DNA of 64,000 nt from Bacteroidota bacterium (GCA_018266455.1 JAFEAJ010000009.1:24137-88136); one strand, 5' to 3'. Positions 39,477-48,279 are shown, counted from the stretch's first letter. The notes: generated by a model from the letters alone, not told the origin. Made by a program: numbers and translations.

Positions 39477-39500
39477 TTTAAAACAGCACATAGTTAAACC

Positions 39501-39526
39501 AGGATTGCGGGAGCAATCCTTTTTTA
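39501..39526 (+). terminator. Rho-independent terminator after ileS-dksA-like operon
   Basis: Perfect 8-bp stem AGGATTGC (39501-39508) with GCAATCCT (39513-39520), GGGA tetraloop of the GNRA type, directly followed by TTTTTATTT. It lies 24 bases after the stop codon. Confidence 0.92.
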
Positions 39527-39625
39527 TTTGCTGATTTAAAATATGGAGATAATAACAAGCCCTCTAAAATTGCCCCCAAAAAAAATCAAAATCAGAAATT
39601 ATTTTTTCCAGATCAAAACAAGCTT

Positions 39626-40075
39626 ATGCAATCAAAAATTTTATTGATTATTTCTGCGCTTGCTTTAGGCGCTATTCTCCCTACTCAGGCAGCCATCAAT
39701 ACCAAATTGGCAAAAGCGATCGGAAGCCCGGTTTATGCTGCATTTGTTTCATTCGCTGTTGGCACCATTGCCCTCTTCGTGTATCTGATGGTTGCAAAAC
39801 AATTCAATGTACACGCGTTACAGCCAAAGCAACACCCATGGTGGATATGGATAGGAGGTTTGCTGGGCACTTTTTTTGTGGCGGGCATTGTGATATTAAT
39901 GCCTCGCTTAGGTGTTATACTTACATTTAGCCTGGTGATTGCCGGGCAGATGGTTGCTTCCATTTTATTCGACCAGTTTGGCTGGCTTGGAGTGGCTGTG
40001 CGTGAAATTTCATTGGGAAAAATAGCGGGAGTCATTTTATTGGTGGCAGGCGTAATCATGGTGAGGAAGTTTTAG
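39626..40075 (+). CDS. DMT-superfamily transporter, YdcZ (DUF606) type
   Basis: Small inner-membrane protein of 149 residues with five hydrophobic helices. It matches the DUF606/YdcZ family: LLIISALALGAILPTQAAINTKLAKAIGSPVYAAFVSFAVGT at the start (a half-sized drug/metabolite transporter) and the C-terminal SLGKIAGVILLVAGVIMVRKF. Members of this family may work as dimers; substrates are unknown. It stands alone after the dksA-like terminator and converges with the SdpI-like gene. Confidence 0.85.
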   Translation: MQSKILLIISALALGAILPTQAAINTKLAKAIGSPVYAAFVSFAVGTIALFVYLMVAKQFNVHALQPKQHPWWIWIGGLLGTFFVAGIVILMPRLGVILTFSLVIAGQMVASILFDQFGWLGVAVREISLGKIAGVILLVAGVIMVRKF

Positions 40076-40240
40076 GTTCTCTTATTTGCAACCTGTCTTT
40101 AACCTCCCTGGTTTTTTGGACAGATGTCCTGCATCAATTTGTGATCTTCAATGCCAGGTAATTTATTTACGCCAGCCAGAATACCCTGGCCATACCCCCT
40201 GGCCGAATAATTCATCATGTCAAAATATTACCATGCCGTA

Positions 40241-40909
40241 TCAGCCGGCTTTTTTTTGAAGAGATTTATAATACCTGTACGAAAAAACAACAGGGACAAT
40301 AACGAGGATAAAAATAATTGCCATCATTGCTACAAAAGAAATGGCAAATGGCAACAGGAGGCTTTCAATCACAATCACCACCCCTCCTGCAAACCATAAT
40401 CGGCCTGCAAGATGGTGTGTTTTTCTCCAGGTTTCTTCATTCTCTAAAGTCCATGGAGTGCGTATCCCGGCAAAGTAATTTGGTTTTAATGTTGGCATTA
40501 AGTTGCCCAAAAAGGCAAAGAACGCTCCCATTAAAACAGGCATGGCTTTAGGGAATGAAAGCGCTGCGCTTTGCGATGCATGAATGACGAAAAAATTCAA
40601 CAGGCATAGAAAAAGAACAAGGGCTGCCCCTATTTTATGAAAAGCCGAGGTGGAATATTTTGCATTTTTTTTTGGATCGATTTTTGGCAAAAAACGCATA
40701 AGCAGATAAAGTAAAATACTGGTGCCTGCCAGTAGAGGAACCCAAATCCATAAAGAGGATTTTGACGAAAAACCATCCGGCTTCCCATCAATGCTGAAAT
40801 GCGTAGGAACAATTGTCGGCAACTGCGGATAAATGAAACCAAGATAAATAAGCGGTAGCATGGCAACAAAGTAAATCAATAGCTCAGGCAAGTGCAGTTT
40901 TGATTTCAT
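40241..40909 (-). CDS. SdpI-family membrane protein (DUF1648 + SdpI)
   Basis: A 222-residue polytopic membrane protein. The N-terminal DUF1648 block reads LPTIVPTHFSIDGKPDGFSSK; the C-terminal half is SdpI-like (FAFLGNLMPTLKPNYFAGIRTPWTLENEETWRKTHHLAG). In Bacillus, SdpI is both the immunity protein against the SdpC killing toxin and the sensor that sequesters the repressor SdpR. Here the gene overlaps the upstream ArsR-type gene by four bases, exactly the sdpRI layout. No SdpC-like toxin gene is nearby, so the pair may respond to an external toxin or another envelope signal. Confidence 0.88.
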   Translation of the reverse strand: MKSKLHLPELLIYFVAMLPLIYLGFIYPQLPTIVPTHFSIDGKPDGFSSKSSLWIWVPLLAGTSILLYLLMRFLPKIDPKKNAKYSTSAFHKIGAALVLFLCLLNFFVIHASQSAALSFPKAMPVLMGAFFAFLGNLMPTLKPNYFAGIRTPWTLENEETWRKTHHLAGRLWFAGGVVIVIESLLLPFAISFVAMMAIIFILVIVPVVFSYRYYKSLQKKAG

Positions 40910-41175
40910 TTGATTTTATTTTTTTTAGAAAGCTGGATCAGCCATTTCAATATTTCATCCATCACGGTAGCGTTGATGGAGTAATAGATAAATTGCCCTT
41001 CTTTTTGCGAAATCACCAGGCCCGACCTTTTCAACAGTTCAAGGTGATGGGAAATGCTCGGCCAGGATATGTGAAAACGCCCGGCAATTTCTCCTGCAGT
41101 CATATCATTGTTCCTGAGCATTTCAAGTATTTTCCTTCTGGTAGGATCATTCAGTGCTTTAAAAACCAGGTTCAA
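40906..41175 (-). CDS. ArsR-family repressor, SdpR-like
   Basis: Winged-helix regulator of 89 residues. It starts with the family motif NLVFKALNDPTRRKILEML and has the recognition helix region ISWPSISHHLELLKRSGLV. There is no ArsR metal-site ELCVCDL motif, so it is of the metal-independent SdpR type. The start codon is TTG (41173-41175): a stop codon lies two codons upstream in frame, and the family sequence begins here. It overlaps the SdpI-like gene (ATGA), and a perfect palindrome ends three bases upstream of the start codon, implying tight autorepression. Confidence 0.9.
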   Translation of the reverse strand: MNLVFKALNDPTRRKILEMLRNNDMTAGEIAGRFHISWPSISHHLELLKRSGLVISQKEGQFIYYSINATVMDEILKWLIQLSKKNKIK

Positions 41176-41178
41176 ATA

Positions 41179-41202
41179 TTAGATATTTGTACAAATATCT
41201 AA
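41179..41202. promoter_or_regulatory. Perfect 24-bp palindrome, probable operator of the SdpR-like repressor
   Basis: A perfect inverted repeat with 12-base arms (TTAGATATTTGT and its complement), no spacer, immediately upstream of the TTG start of the repressor gene. ArsR/SdpR dimers bind such AT-rich palindromes. Its position over the presumed promoter and start region fits autoregulation. Confidence 0.8.
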
Positions 41203-41325
41203 ATATTATATCAAACCAAGAAAGATGCACAAAGCTCAATGGTGTTGAAGGGTAAAATTAGCGGGGTTGAAAAGTGAACACATGAACGGGAATATTTTAC
41301 GAAACAAAGTTTGTAAACCTTCTTT

Positions 41326-43143
41326 TTATTTTACTTCCTGTAGGTCTACCAGCTTTTTGTAAAAGCCATTCTGTGCGATCAATTCTTCGTGGGTGCCGCG
41401 CTCAACAATGTCGCCTTTTTGCAGAACGATAATTTCGTCTGCATGCCTAACGGTGCTGAGCCGGTGTGCTATGACAATGCTGGTACGGTTTTCCATCATT
41501 TTGTTAATGGCATCCTGAACAAGGCGCTCGCTTTCTGTATCAAGTGAAGAAGTGGCTTCATCCAAAATCAAAATAGGCGGGTTTTTTAAAACAGCTCTTG
41601 CGATGGTTAATCTCTGTCTTTCCCCTCCGCTCAGCTTGCTGCCCCGGTCACCAATATTCGTTTGGTAGCCGTTTTCTTTTTGTACAATAAAGTTATGCGC
41701 ATTGGCAATTTTTGCCGCCTTGATGATCTCTTCTTCAGTAGCCCCGGGCTTGCCAAGCTCAATGTTTGCCGCAATGGTATCATTGAACAAAATGGGTTCC
41801 TGGGTAACAATGCTCATTTTATCGCGGACTGATTTGAGCTGATAGTCTTTAATGTTCACGCCGTCTATTAAAAGCGCTCCACTGGTTGTATCGTGAAAAC
41901 GGGGCACGAGGTCTGCCAGTGTTGATTTGCCTGCACCTGAAGAGCCGACAAGCGCCACTGTTTTTCCTTTTTCAATTTTCAGGTTGATGTTATTGAGGAC
42001 GATGGCATCTTCGTAAGCAAAGCTCACGTGTGTAAATTCTATTTTGTCTTCAAAACTCTCAAAAGGTTTTCCGTGTTCATTTTCTTCAATAGTAACAGGC
42101 GCCTTTAATAACTCTTCAACCCGCTGCATGGCGGCTGCACCACGCTGCATGTTAAAAAAAGCGGTAGAAAGGTCTTTTGCGGGATTGATCATTATGGCAA
42201 ATACAGCAATATAAGTCATCAGGTCCCCAGCAGGCAATGCGCGGGCATCATTTGTCAGTACCAGCCTGCCGCCTATATACAATATGATGCAAAGCACCAT
42301 TACGCCAAGCACTTCGGTGAGTGGCGAAGCGAGGTCTCTTCGTGCATTCATTTTATTCCTGATAAAAAAGAGCATATCATTAATGCCAAAAAATTTCTTC
42401 CGCAACAGTTCTTCCGCATTAAATCCTTTGATAATGCGAATGCCCGATACGGTTTCATCCATTACCGATAAACTTTCTCCTAATTTTTCTGCTGCAGCCT
42501 GCGACTGTTTTTTTAAAGAACGGCTGATCCTTCCTATGAAAAAAGCAGTTACCGGAAGCAATATGATCAGGAAAAGCGAGAGCTTGGGGCTCAGGTAAAC
42601 CATGTAGGCCAGGTAGCCAATAATGGTTAAGGGGTTTTTGATCAACCCTTCCAGGGTGGATACCACAGAGGATTCTATTTCGTAAATATCATTGGTCATC
42701 CTCGACATCAGGTCTCCCTTGCGCCGCTCCGTAAAATAGCCGATTGGCAATTTCAATATTTTTTCATACAGCTCACTTCGCAATTGAGTGATGGTTGCTG
42801 TGCGTATAGGCGACGATATATAATAAGAAAGATAAAGAAAGAAATTTTTTACAGCAGTTGTCACTACAATGAATGCACAGATGACGATCAGCCCTTCGGT
42901 CGGGCTGCGGCTAATAATAGCATTCAGCAGGTTTTTTAAATTCCCGATGGTATTGCTCGAAATAAAATTTTGGCTGCCGGCCAACTGCTTCCCTTTGAAC
43001 AGCAATTCCATAAATGGGCTGAGCATCCCTAATGATATCAGCCCGAAAAGCACCGAAAGAACAGTGAACAACAAATAAAAGAAGAGCTTGGTTCTGTATT
43101 TAGGTTGGGCAATGTATTTAAGAATGCGGGAGAATTTCTTCAT
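41326..43143 (-). CDS. ABC exporter, MsbA-like (fused permease and ATPase)
   Basis: Type IV ABC exporter half-transporter of 605 residues. The N-terminal six-helix membrane domain (about 20-320) precedes a nucleotide-binding domain with Walker A LVGSSGAGKST near residue 398, signature LSGGERQRLTIARAVL, Walker B ILILDEATSSLD and the H-loop IVIAHRLSTV. This is the architecture of MsbA and related lipid or drug exporters, functioning as homodimer. A role in lipopolysaccharide flipping is possible, but substrate assignment needs more than sequence. Divergent from rbfA. Confidence 0.92.
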   Translation of the reverse strand: MKKFSRILKYIAQPKYRTKLFFYLLFTVLSVLFGLISLGMLSPFMELLFKGKQLAGSQNFISSNTIGNLKNLLNAIISRSPTEGLIVICAFIVVTTAVKNFFLYLSYYISSPIRTATITQLRSELYEKILKLPIGYFTERRKGDLMSRMTNDIYEIESSVVSTLEGLIKNPLTIIGYLAYMVYLSPKLSLFLIILLPVTAFFIGRISRSLKKQSQAAAEKLGESLSVMDETVSGIRIIKGFNAEELLRKKFFGINDMLFFIRNKMNARRDLASPLTEVLGVMVLCIILYIGGRLVLTNDARALPAGDLMTYIAVFAIMINPAKDLSTAFFNMQRGAAAMQRVEELLKAPVTIEENEHGKPFESFEDKIEFTHVSFAYEDAIVLNNINLKIEKGKTVALVGSSGAGKSTLADLVPRFHDTTSGALLIDGVNIKDYQLKSVRDKMSIVTQEPILFNDTIAANIELGKPGATEEEIIKAAKIANAHNFIVQKENGYQTNIGDRGSKLSGGERQRLTIARAVLKNPPILILDEATSSLDTESERLVQDAINKMMENRTSIVIAHRLSTVRHADEIIVLQKGDIVERGTHEELIAQNGFYKKLVDLQEVK

Positions 43144-43236
43144 GAATAATTTATTAATTGGTCAGTTTTTTACTGGATGAGGAGCATGAAAGCAGTTCTT
43201 TCATTTGCAGGTCAGCCATAACGGCAATTAAATAAA

Positions 43237-43250
43237 CCGTAAATTTACGG
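43237..43250. repeat. 14-bp perfect palindrome upstream of rbfA
   Basis: CCGTAAATTTACGG, 17 bases before the rbfA start and 94 before the ABC exporter start. Could be an operator in the divergent region; the central TAAATTTA is also close to the -7 consensus. Confidence 0.45.
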
Positions 43251-43266
43251 CTTATCTGTTAATGTT

Positions 43267-43626
43267 ATGCAAGAAGGCAAACGACAAAAGCAAGTTGCAG
43301 GGCTGCTGCATGAAGTGCTGAGCAGTACTTTTCAAAAGTTGGGGCTGACTATGATGGATGGTGGGATGATCTCCATTGCAAGCGTAAAACTAACTCCCGA
43401 TCTTTTTGAAGCAAAGGTTTTTATCAGTATGCTCAATATAAAGGACCCTGCTTCTGCCATGAAAAAAATAGGAGACCGTAGTTGGGAAATAAAAAAAGAA
43501 TTGGTGAGCCAGGTAAGGCACCAGCTTCGGAGCATGCCGCAATTGCATTTTTTTGTGGACGACACACTTGACTATGTTGATAAAATGGAAGTGCTTTTTA
43601 AAAAGATAAAAGACAATGGCTCATAG
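43267..43626 (+). CDS. rbfA: Ribosome-binding factor A
   Basis: Small KH-fold protein of 119 residues that helps mature the 5' end of 16S rRNA in the 30S subunit. It shows the typical VAGLLHEVLSSTFQK helix, VKLTPDLFEAKVFISML strands and the C-terminal RHQLRSMPQLHFFVDDTLDYVDKM. It is 48 bases before the LolC/E-like permease gene, the order often seen in this phylum. Start ATG 43267. Confidence 0.92.
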   Translation: MQEGKRQKQVAGLLHEVLSSTFQKLGLTMMDGGMISIASVKLTPDLFEAKVFISMLNIKDPASAMKKIGDRSWEIKKELVSQVRHQLRSMPQLHFFVDDTLDYVDKMEVLFKKIKDNGS

Positions 43627-43674
43627 CTTAATGGTTCATAAAAGAACTGCGCTATGGGGTTTGAATTGTGAACT

Positions 43675-44916
43675 ATGAACTTCATTTTCGCCTGGCGATA
43701 TTTCAAAGCAAAAAAATCAACCAATGCCATCAACATCATTGCATGGGTGAGCGTGCTGGCTATTATTATCGGTACGGCATCGCTGATCCTTGTATTAAGT
43801 GTGTTCAATGGCTTTGAAGGCCTGGTGAAATCGCTTTATTCTTCTTTTTATACCGATTTAAAAATTTCTCCAAAATCAGGTAAGATCATAATGCTTTCCC
43901 ATGAACAATTGAAAGAGCTGTCATCTGTTCACAATATCCGTTCTTTTTCTTTAGTAGTAGAGGATAAGGCATTGCTGCAAAATGGGGAACAACTTTCGAT
44001 TGTGAACTTAAAGGGAGTTGACAGCAATTATACTCATGTAATTGGTATTGAACAAAAAATCGTAAATGGGAAATTTGCAATTGGCAATGCCGACACACCT
44101 TCTATAGTCCTTGGGGCAGGAATTGAAAATGCATTAGGCGTTCAGGCCGACAGGAACATTCTTCCTCTTTCTGCCTACCTCTTTAAAAATACAGGCGACT
44201 TTAAGAATACAGATCAATCAAACAATACAGAACTGGAGTCGTCTTTAAGCAATGCAAGCATTTTTACCTCTGGGACATTCCTTATTCAGCAGGATTTTGA
44301 TAACAGTTATGCATTTACCAATATTGGCTTCATGAAGCAAATGCTTGGCCTGCGGCCTTATGAATATAGCGGGGTGGAGATCGCTGTAAAAGACCCAAAA
44401 GATGCAGAACGGACAAAGGTGTTGCTTCAAAAGATTTTTGATGAAAATTATAAGGTAGAAACACGATATGAGCAGAACAAAAGCTTGTATGGCGTAATGC
44501 GCATGGAAAAATGGGTGATTTATGCAGTGCTGACATTGATTTTGATTGTGGCTGCTTTTAATATTGTGGGAGCGCTTACCATGCTGGTGTTGGAAAAACA
44601 AAAAGATATTTATGTGCTGAAAGCACTGGGGGCAAACAACAATTACATCAAAAAAATTTTTTTGAGCGAAGGATTTTTGCTTGCTGTTATTGGCGGCGCA
44701 TGTGGCATTGTGCTGGCGCTAATTATAGGGTGGCTGCAGGTAAAATATAAATTAATACCATTGCAGGGCGGGTCTTTTCTGATTGATTATTATCCGGTGA
44801 AATTTGTAGCTACAGATTTTTTGCTGGTAGCCGCAACCATCTTGTTTGTTTCATTCATTGCCTCATGGTTTCCTGCTTATAAAGCTTCTGTACAGCAAAT
44901 TGAATTGAAAAGCTGA
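43675..44916 (+). CDS. ABC transporter permease, LolC/LolE (FtsX-like) type
   Basis: A 413-residue inner-membrane permease with one N-terminal helix (IAWVSVLAIIIGTASLILVL), a large periplasmic domain (about 45-270) and three C-terminal helices ending SWFPAYKASVQQIELKS. This is the four-helix FtsX/MacB layout; the opening FIFAWRYFKAKKSTNAINII is typical of LolC/LolE, which extract lipoproteins from the inner membrane. No LolD ATPase gene is adjacent, so the partner must be elsewhere. Follows rbfA. Confidence 0.9.
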   Translation: MNFIFAWRYFKAKKSTNAINIIAWVSVLAIIIGTASLILVLSVFNGFEGLVKSLYSSFYTDLKISPKSGKIIMLSHEQLKELSSVHNIRSFSLVVEDKALLQNGEQLSIVNLKGVDSNYTHVIGIEQKIVNGKFAIGNADTPSIVLGAGIENALGVQADRNILPLSAYLFKNTGDFKNTDQSNNTELESSLSNASIFTSGTFLIQQDFDNSYAFTNIGFMKQMLGLRPYEYSGVEIAVKDPKDAERTKVLLQKIFDENYKVETRYEQNKSLYGVMRMEKWVIYAVLTLILIVAAFNIVGALTMLVLEKQKDIYVLKALGANNNYIKKIFLSEGFLLAVIGGACGIVLALIIGWLQVKYKLIPLQGGSFLIDYYPVKFVATDFLLVAATILFVSFIASWFPAYKASVQQIELKS

Positions 44917-44924
44917 ATGGGGTT

Positions 44925-45878
44925 TCATTGCTTGTCATCAAGCCAAATTACTTTTTGTTCAGCATGGTGATCCTGGCCGATAATGTTCTTGTAAAGCTCG
45001 GGCCTTCTTGCATGAATATACCTGTAACCACCTGCCTGTGCTAATTTTCCGGGAACAACATGAGCGGATACGAAACTGTCATCAAAACTCCTGCACTCAG
45101 CTATTACATCCCCAAAGGGATCAATAATCATCGAACAGCCATTTTTCAACTGATCGTCGTCCATGCCAACAGGGTTAGCGAACACTACATAAATTCCATT
45201 GTCGTAAGCGCGTGCAGGCAGCCATTTCATTAACCAGCCCCTGCCTTTCATGCCATCAAATTCCAGGCGCAATGAAGTGGGGTCAATGTCGCGGTTATGC
45301 CAAAGCTCCGGGTCAACAAAGCCGGCTCCTGGCCTGGTTGAGGGGGTGCACATGGTAACGTGGGGCATAAAAATAACCTGTGCGCCTGAAAGCGCAGTTG
45401 CCCTTACGTTTTCAATAATATTGTTATCATAACAAATCAAGATCCCGCATTTCCATCCGTTTATTTCAAACAAGCAGTACTCATTTCCGGGGCTAAGGTA
45501 TGGGCTGATGAAAGGGTGCAATTTTCTGTATCTAGCAATCAGGCCGGTTTTATCAACACAAACATAAGTATTGTACAAATTGGCGCTTTCGTCTTTTTCG
45601 AAAAGCCCGGCGAGCACAACGATGTTATTTTTGGAGGCTATTTCCTTTAGTTTAATGATGCTTTTCCCGGCCGGCACCGGTTCAGCCAATTCAAGCATTT
45701 GTTTTTTTGATAAATGCCTTGCAACCGAGTACCCTGTAACAGAACATTCGTGGAAGGCAATTGCTTGCGAGCCTTGCGCCGCAGCCTGTCGGGAAAGGTC
45801 TTCAATAATGGAAAGGTTATATTCTTTGTCTTCGCTCTTGTTTTCAAATTGCGCAGTAGAGATTTTTATTTTTTCCAT
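44925..45878 (-). CDS. Carbon-nitrogen hydrolase (nitrilase superfamily)
   Basis: Amidase-type enzyme of 317 residues with the catalytic triad E44 (AFHECSVTGYS), K119 (RYRKLHPF) and C149 (CGILICYDN). The acyl substrate cannot be determined; the family covers N-carbamoyl amino acid and putrescine amidohydrolases and omega-amidases. It ends eight bases from the converging permease gene and lies 86 bases downstream of the transketolase alpha subunit on the same strand, in the position where the transketolase beta subunit would normally be expected. Confidence 0.9.
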   Translation of the reverse strand: MEKIKISTAQFENKSEDKEYNLSIIEDLSRQAAAQGSQAIAFHECSVTGYSVARHLSKKQMLELAEPVPAGKSIIKLKEIASKNNIVVLAGLFEKDESANLYNTYVCVDKTGLIARYRKLHPFISPYLSPGNEYCLFEINGWKCGILICYDNNIIENVRATALSGAQVIFMPHVTMCTPSTRPGAGFVDPELWHNRDIDPTSLRLEFDGMKGRGWLMKWLPARAYDNGIYVVFANPVGMDDDQLKNGCSMIIDPFGDVIAECRSFDDSFVSAHVVPGKLAQAGGYRYIHARRPELYKNIIGQDHHAEQKVIWLDDKQ

Positions 45879-45964
45879 TTGGCATTCATTTTGAAAAAGA
45901 GCAGTTCCTCATGACATGATGATTAAAATGGCATCATCTGCAATTTATTTGGCCATGCGCTGAT

Positions 45965-46801
45965 CTAATAGTCGCCGAGCGTTTCTGGAATTTGGGCCAG
46001 TGCTTTTTGAAGCTGTTCGTCATTTGGGGCTACGCCATGCCAGTGATGGTCGTTCTCCATAAAGTCTACACCTTTCCCCATTACCGTGTGCATCATAATG
46101 GCAATAGGCTTTCCTTTACCAACCAATTCTTTTGCATGGTTAAGCACTGTAATAACTTCATCCATGTCATTGCCGTTTTTTGTTTGCAGGGTTGTCCAGC
46201 CAAATGCATCGAACTTTGCTCGGATATCGCCAAGGCCGGCAACATCTGCAGTAGTCCCATCAATTTGCTGGTCGTTCCAGTCGATGGTTGAAATGAGGTT
46301 ATCAACTTTGTGGTGAGCTGCGAACAAAATGGCTTCCCATATCTGCCCTTCTTCAAGTTCTCCATCTCCATGCAATGAAAAAACAATATTTTTTTCTTTA
46401 TTTAGTTTTTTAGTCAGGGCAGCGCCAATGGCTACGCTCAGGCCTTGCCCGAGGGAACCGCTAGCGACACGAATGCCTGGCAAATGCTCATGTGTTGCCG
46501 GATGGCCCTGTAGCCTTGAATTGATTTTACGGAAGGTTGAAAGTTCTTTGACGTCGAAATAACCTGCCCGAGCAAGCGTTGCGTAAAATACGGGAGAAAT
46601 ATGCCCGTTCGATAGAAAAAATACGTCCTCGTTTTTCGCATTCATACTAAACTGAGGGTCATGCTTCATTACGCTGAAGTATAAGCTGGTGAAAAATTCC
46701 GTGCAGCCCAATGATCCTCCGGGATGCCCACTGGCAGCACCATGCACCATTCTTAAAATATCCCTGCGTATTTGCGAAGCAATAGCTTTTAGTTCGGCCA
46801 T
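45965..46801 (-). CDS. Transketolase, N-terminal (alpha) subunit
   Basis: The thiamine-diphosphate-binding half of transketolase, 278 residues. It has GHPGGSLGCTEFFTSLYF at the start, the ThDP/Mg motif GDGELEEGQIWE (145-156) and the metal-ligand asparagine in IDWNDQQIDG. In split transketolases this subunit pairs with a separate ~310-residue C-terminal subunit normally encoded next to it; here the following gene is a nitrilase and no beta subunit is in the window. The 3'-terminal gene at 63390-64000 is Dxs, not the missing half. A well-formed promoter precedes it. Confidence 0.92.
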   Translation of the reverse strand: MAELKAIASQIRRDILRMVHGAASGHPGGSLGCTEFFTSLYFSVMKHDPQFSMNAKNEDVFFLSNGHISPVFYATLARAGYFDVKELSTFRKINSRLQGHPATHEHLPGIRVASGSLGQGLSVAIGAALTKKLNKEKNIVFSLHGDGELEEGQIWEAILFAAHHKVDNLISTIDWNDQQIDGTTADVAGLGDIRAKFDAFGWTTLQTKNGNDMDEVITVLNHAKELVGKGKPIAIMMHTVMGKGVDFMENDHHWHGVAPNDEQLQKALAQIPETLGDY

Positions 46802-46826
46802 AATAATTTTTATTGTGTTGAAGTGG

Positions 46827-46855
46827 CAAAACTAAAGAAATTATTTTTTTAACAA
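46827..46855 (-). promoter_or_regulatory. Promoter of the transketolase alpha gene
   Basis: On the minus strand TTG (46853-46855), 18-base spacer, then TAGTTTTG (46827-46834), an exact TANNTTTG. Transcription would start near 46820, giving a leader of about 20 bases to the ATG at 46801. Confidence 0.6.
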
Positions 46856-47039
46856 CGGTTGTTGGTATTAAAGTTTTGCGTTAACTTAGAGAAGACATCT
46901 TCTCGCTCAATCTGCTGTTTGTTCGTTTTAAGTTTTGCGTGTTTGAAATATACCTTTACCTTGCGTAAGGTTTTGGCAGGATTGGTTTATCGTGGCGAAT
47001 GCGAATTAATTTTATTTTTTGTACCAATCAATAAAGAGG

Positions 47040-48191
47040 ATGATGTTTGATGTTCTACTGTCTGTTGTTATTGCCTTCACTATAACTTTTCTGGCTATCC
47101 CTGTGATTATTAATGTGGCTGAAATGAAAAAGCTTTACGATGTGCCTGATGGTGACCGTAAAATTCATCATGCGCCCATTACGCCCCTGGGGGGCATTGC
47201 CGTTTTTGCCGGCTTTGCATTTGGCTGTTTGCTCACTATTCATTTTGAACAATCATTCGAGTTTCAATATTTCATTGCAGCTGCATTGATTATTTTTTTT
47301 CTTGGCTTAAAAGATGATATACTCATTATTTCTGCTATTAAAAAGTTTATTGGCCAGGTTTTGGCTGCGTTCATGATTATTTATTACGGCGGCATACAAA
47401 TAAAAAGCATGCATGGTTTTCTCGGCATTTATCAATTGCCCGAAATGTTCAGTTTATTGCTCACTTATTTTGCAGTAATAGTAATTATTAATTCGTTCAA
47501 CCTTATTGATGGAGTTGACGGGCTTGCAGGCAGCCTGGGCCTGATGGCATTGACCATTTTCGGTTTTTACTTTTATAGCGTTAACATGATCTCCTATTCA
47601 ATACTTGCATTTTCATTGGCAGGAAGCCTGCTTGCATTTTTGATATTTAATTTTCAGCCCGCGAAAATATTTATGGGCGATACGGGGTCCCTGCTCATCG
47701 GAGCGGTATGCGCAATCCTGTCTATCAAGTTCATTAGTGCTGCAGGTTCAACTGATGCCTTTAATTCCTCTTCTGCAGCCCCGGCTATTGCCTTTACCGT
47801 TTTAATGATACCCCTGTTGGATACCTTGCGCGTATTTGCAATCAGGATATTTTATCGGCGCTCCCCTTTCAGCCCAGACAGGAACCATATCCACCATATT
47901 CTTTTAGACCGCGGATTTTCTCACCGGTCAATAACTATTTTATTGGTTTCTATCAACCTGGCCCTGGTTGCCCTGGTTTATTATGCAAGAACATTAGGGT
48001 GCACAATCCTGATTTTTTCAGTAATTGCTATTTTCTTTGCTATCATTGGCTTGTTGCACACCATAAAAATTAAGCATACGCTTACCATTGCCAGGGCCAC
48101 CGCAGCAAGCACTGCCGATAATGGCGAGCTTAAACCCGCCTCCAAAATTGTATCTTTCATTAACGAAAATATGCTGGAGCAGAAGAATTAA
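47040..48191 (+). CDS. Undecaprenyl-phosphate sugar-1-phosphate transferase, WecA/MraY family
   Basis: Polytopic glycosyl-1-phosphate transferase of 383 residues that starts lipid-linked glycan synthesis by loading a sugar-1-phosphate onto undecaprenyl phosphate. Key motifs: D92-D93 in GLKDDILI, the NSFNLIDGVDGLAG block, FMGDTGSLLIG and RNHIHHILLDRGFSHRS (the HIHH motif of the WecA group). About ten membrane helices. An AGAGG sequence lies directly before tandem ATG codons at 47040 and 47043; an in-frame TTG at 47019 is less likely. WecA-type (GlcNAc) is more likely than MraY, because no mur genes are nearby. Confidence 0.9.
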   Translation: MMFDVLLSVVIAFTITFLAIPVIINVAEMKKLYDVPDGDRKIHHAPITPLGGIAVFAGFAFGCLLTIHFEQSFEFQYFIAAALIIFFLGLKDDILIISAIKKFIGQVLAAFMIIYYGGIQIKSMHGFLGIYQLPEMFSLLLTYFAVIVIINSFNLIDGVDGLAGSLGLMALTIFGFYFYSVNMISYSILAFSLAGSLLAFLIFNFQPAKIFMGDTGSLLIGAVCAILSIKFISAAGSTDAFNSSSAAPAIAFTVLMIPLLDTLRVFAIRIFYRRSPFSPDRNHIHHILLDRGFSHRSITILLVSINLALVALVYYARTLGCTILIFSVIAIFFAIIGLLHTIKIKHTLTIARATAASTADNGELKPASKIVSFINENMLEQKN

Positions 48192-48225
48192 TTTTTTACA
48201 GGCCGGCTTAATTTTTAATCCATCT

Positions 48226-48256
48226 TTTGTCTGTTTTAGGTTTTAATGTAGGTTTG
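48226..48256 (+). promoter_or_regulatory. Promoter of frr, textbook Bacteroidota type
   Basis: TTTG (48226-48229), exactly 19 bases of spacer, then TAGGTTTG (48249-48256). Both elements and the spacing match the primary sigma consensus of the phylum. The frr ATG at 48280 follows about 17 bases after the predicted transcript start. Confidence 0.75.
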
Positions 48257-48279
48257 CACTTCTTTTAAAATTTACTGTT

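Noticed and set aside
40140..40216. Repeated CCCTGGCC/CTGGC segments between the DMT and SdpI-like genes
   Set aside because: Short and few copies; they may form a weak hairpin between convergent genes, but not a recognisable repeat family.
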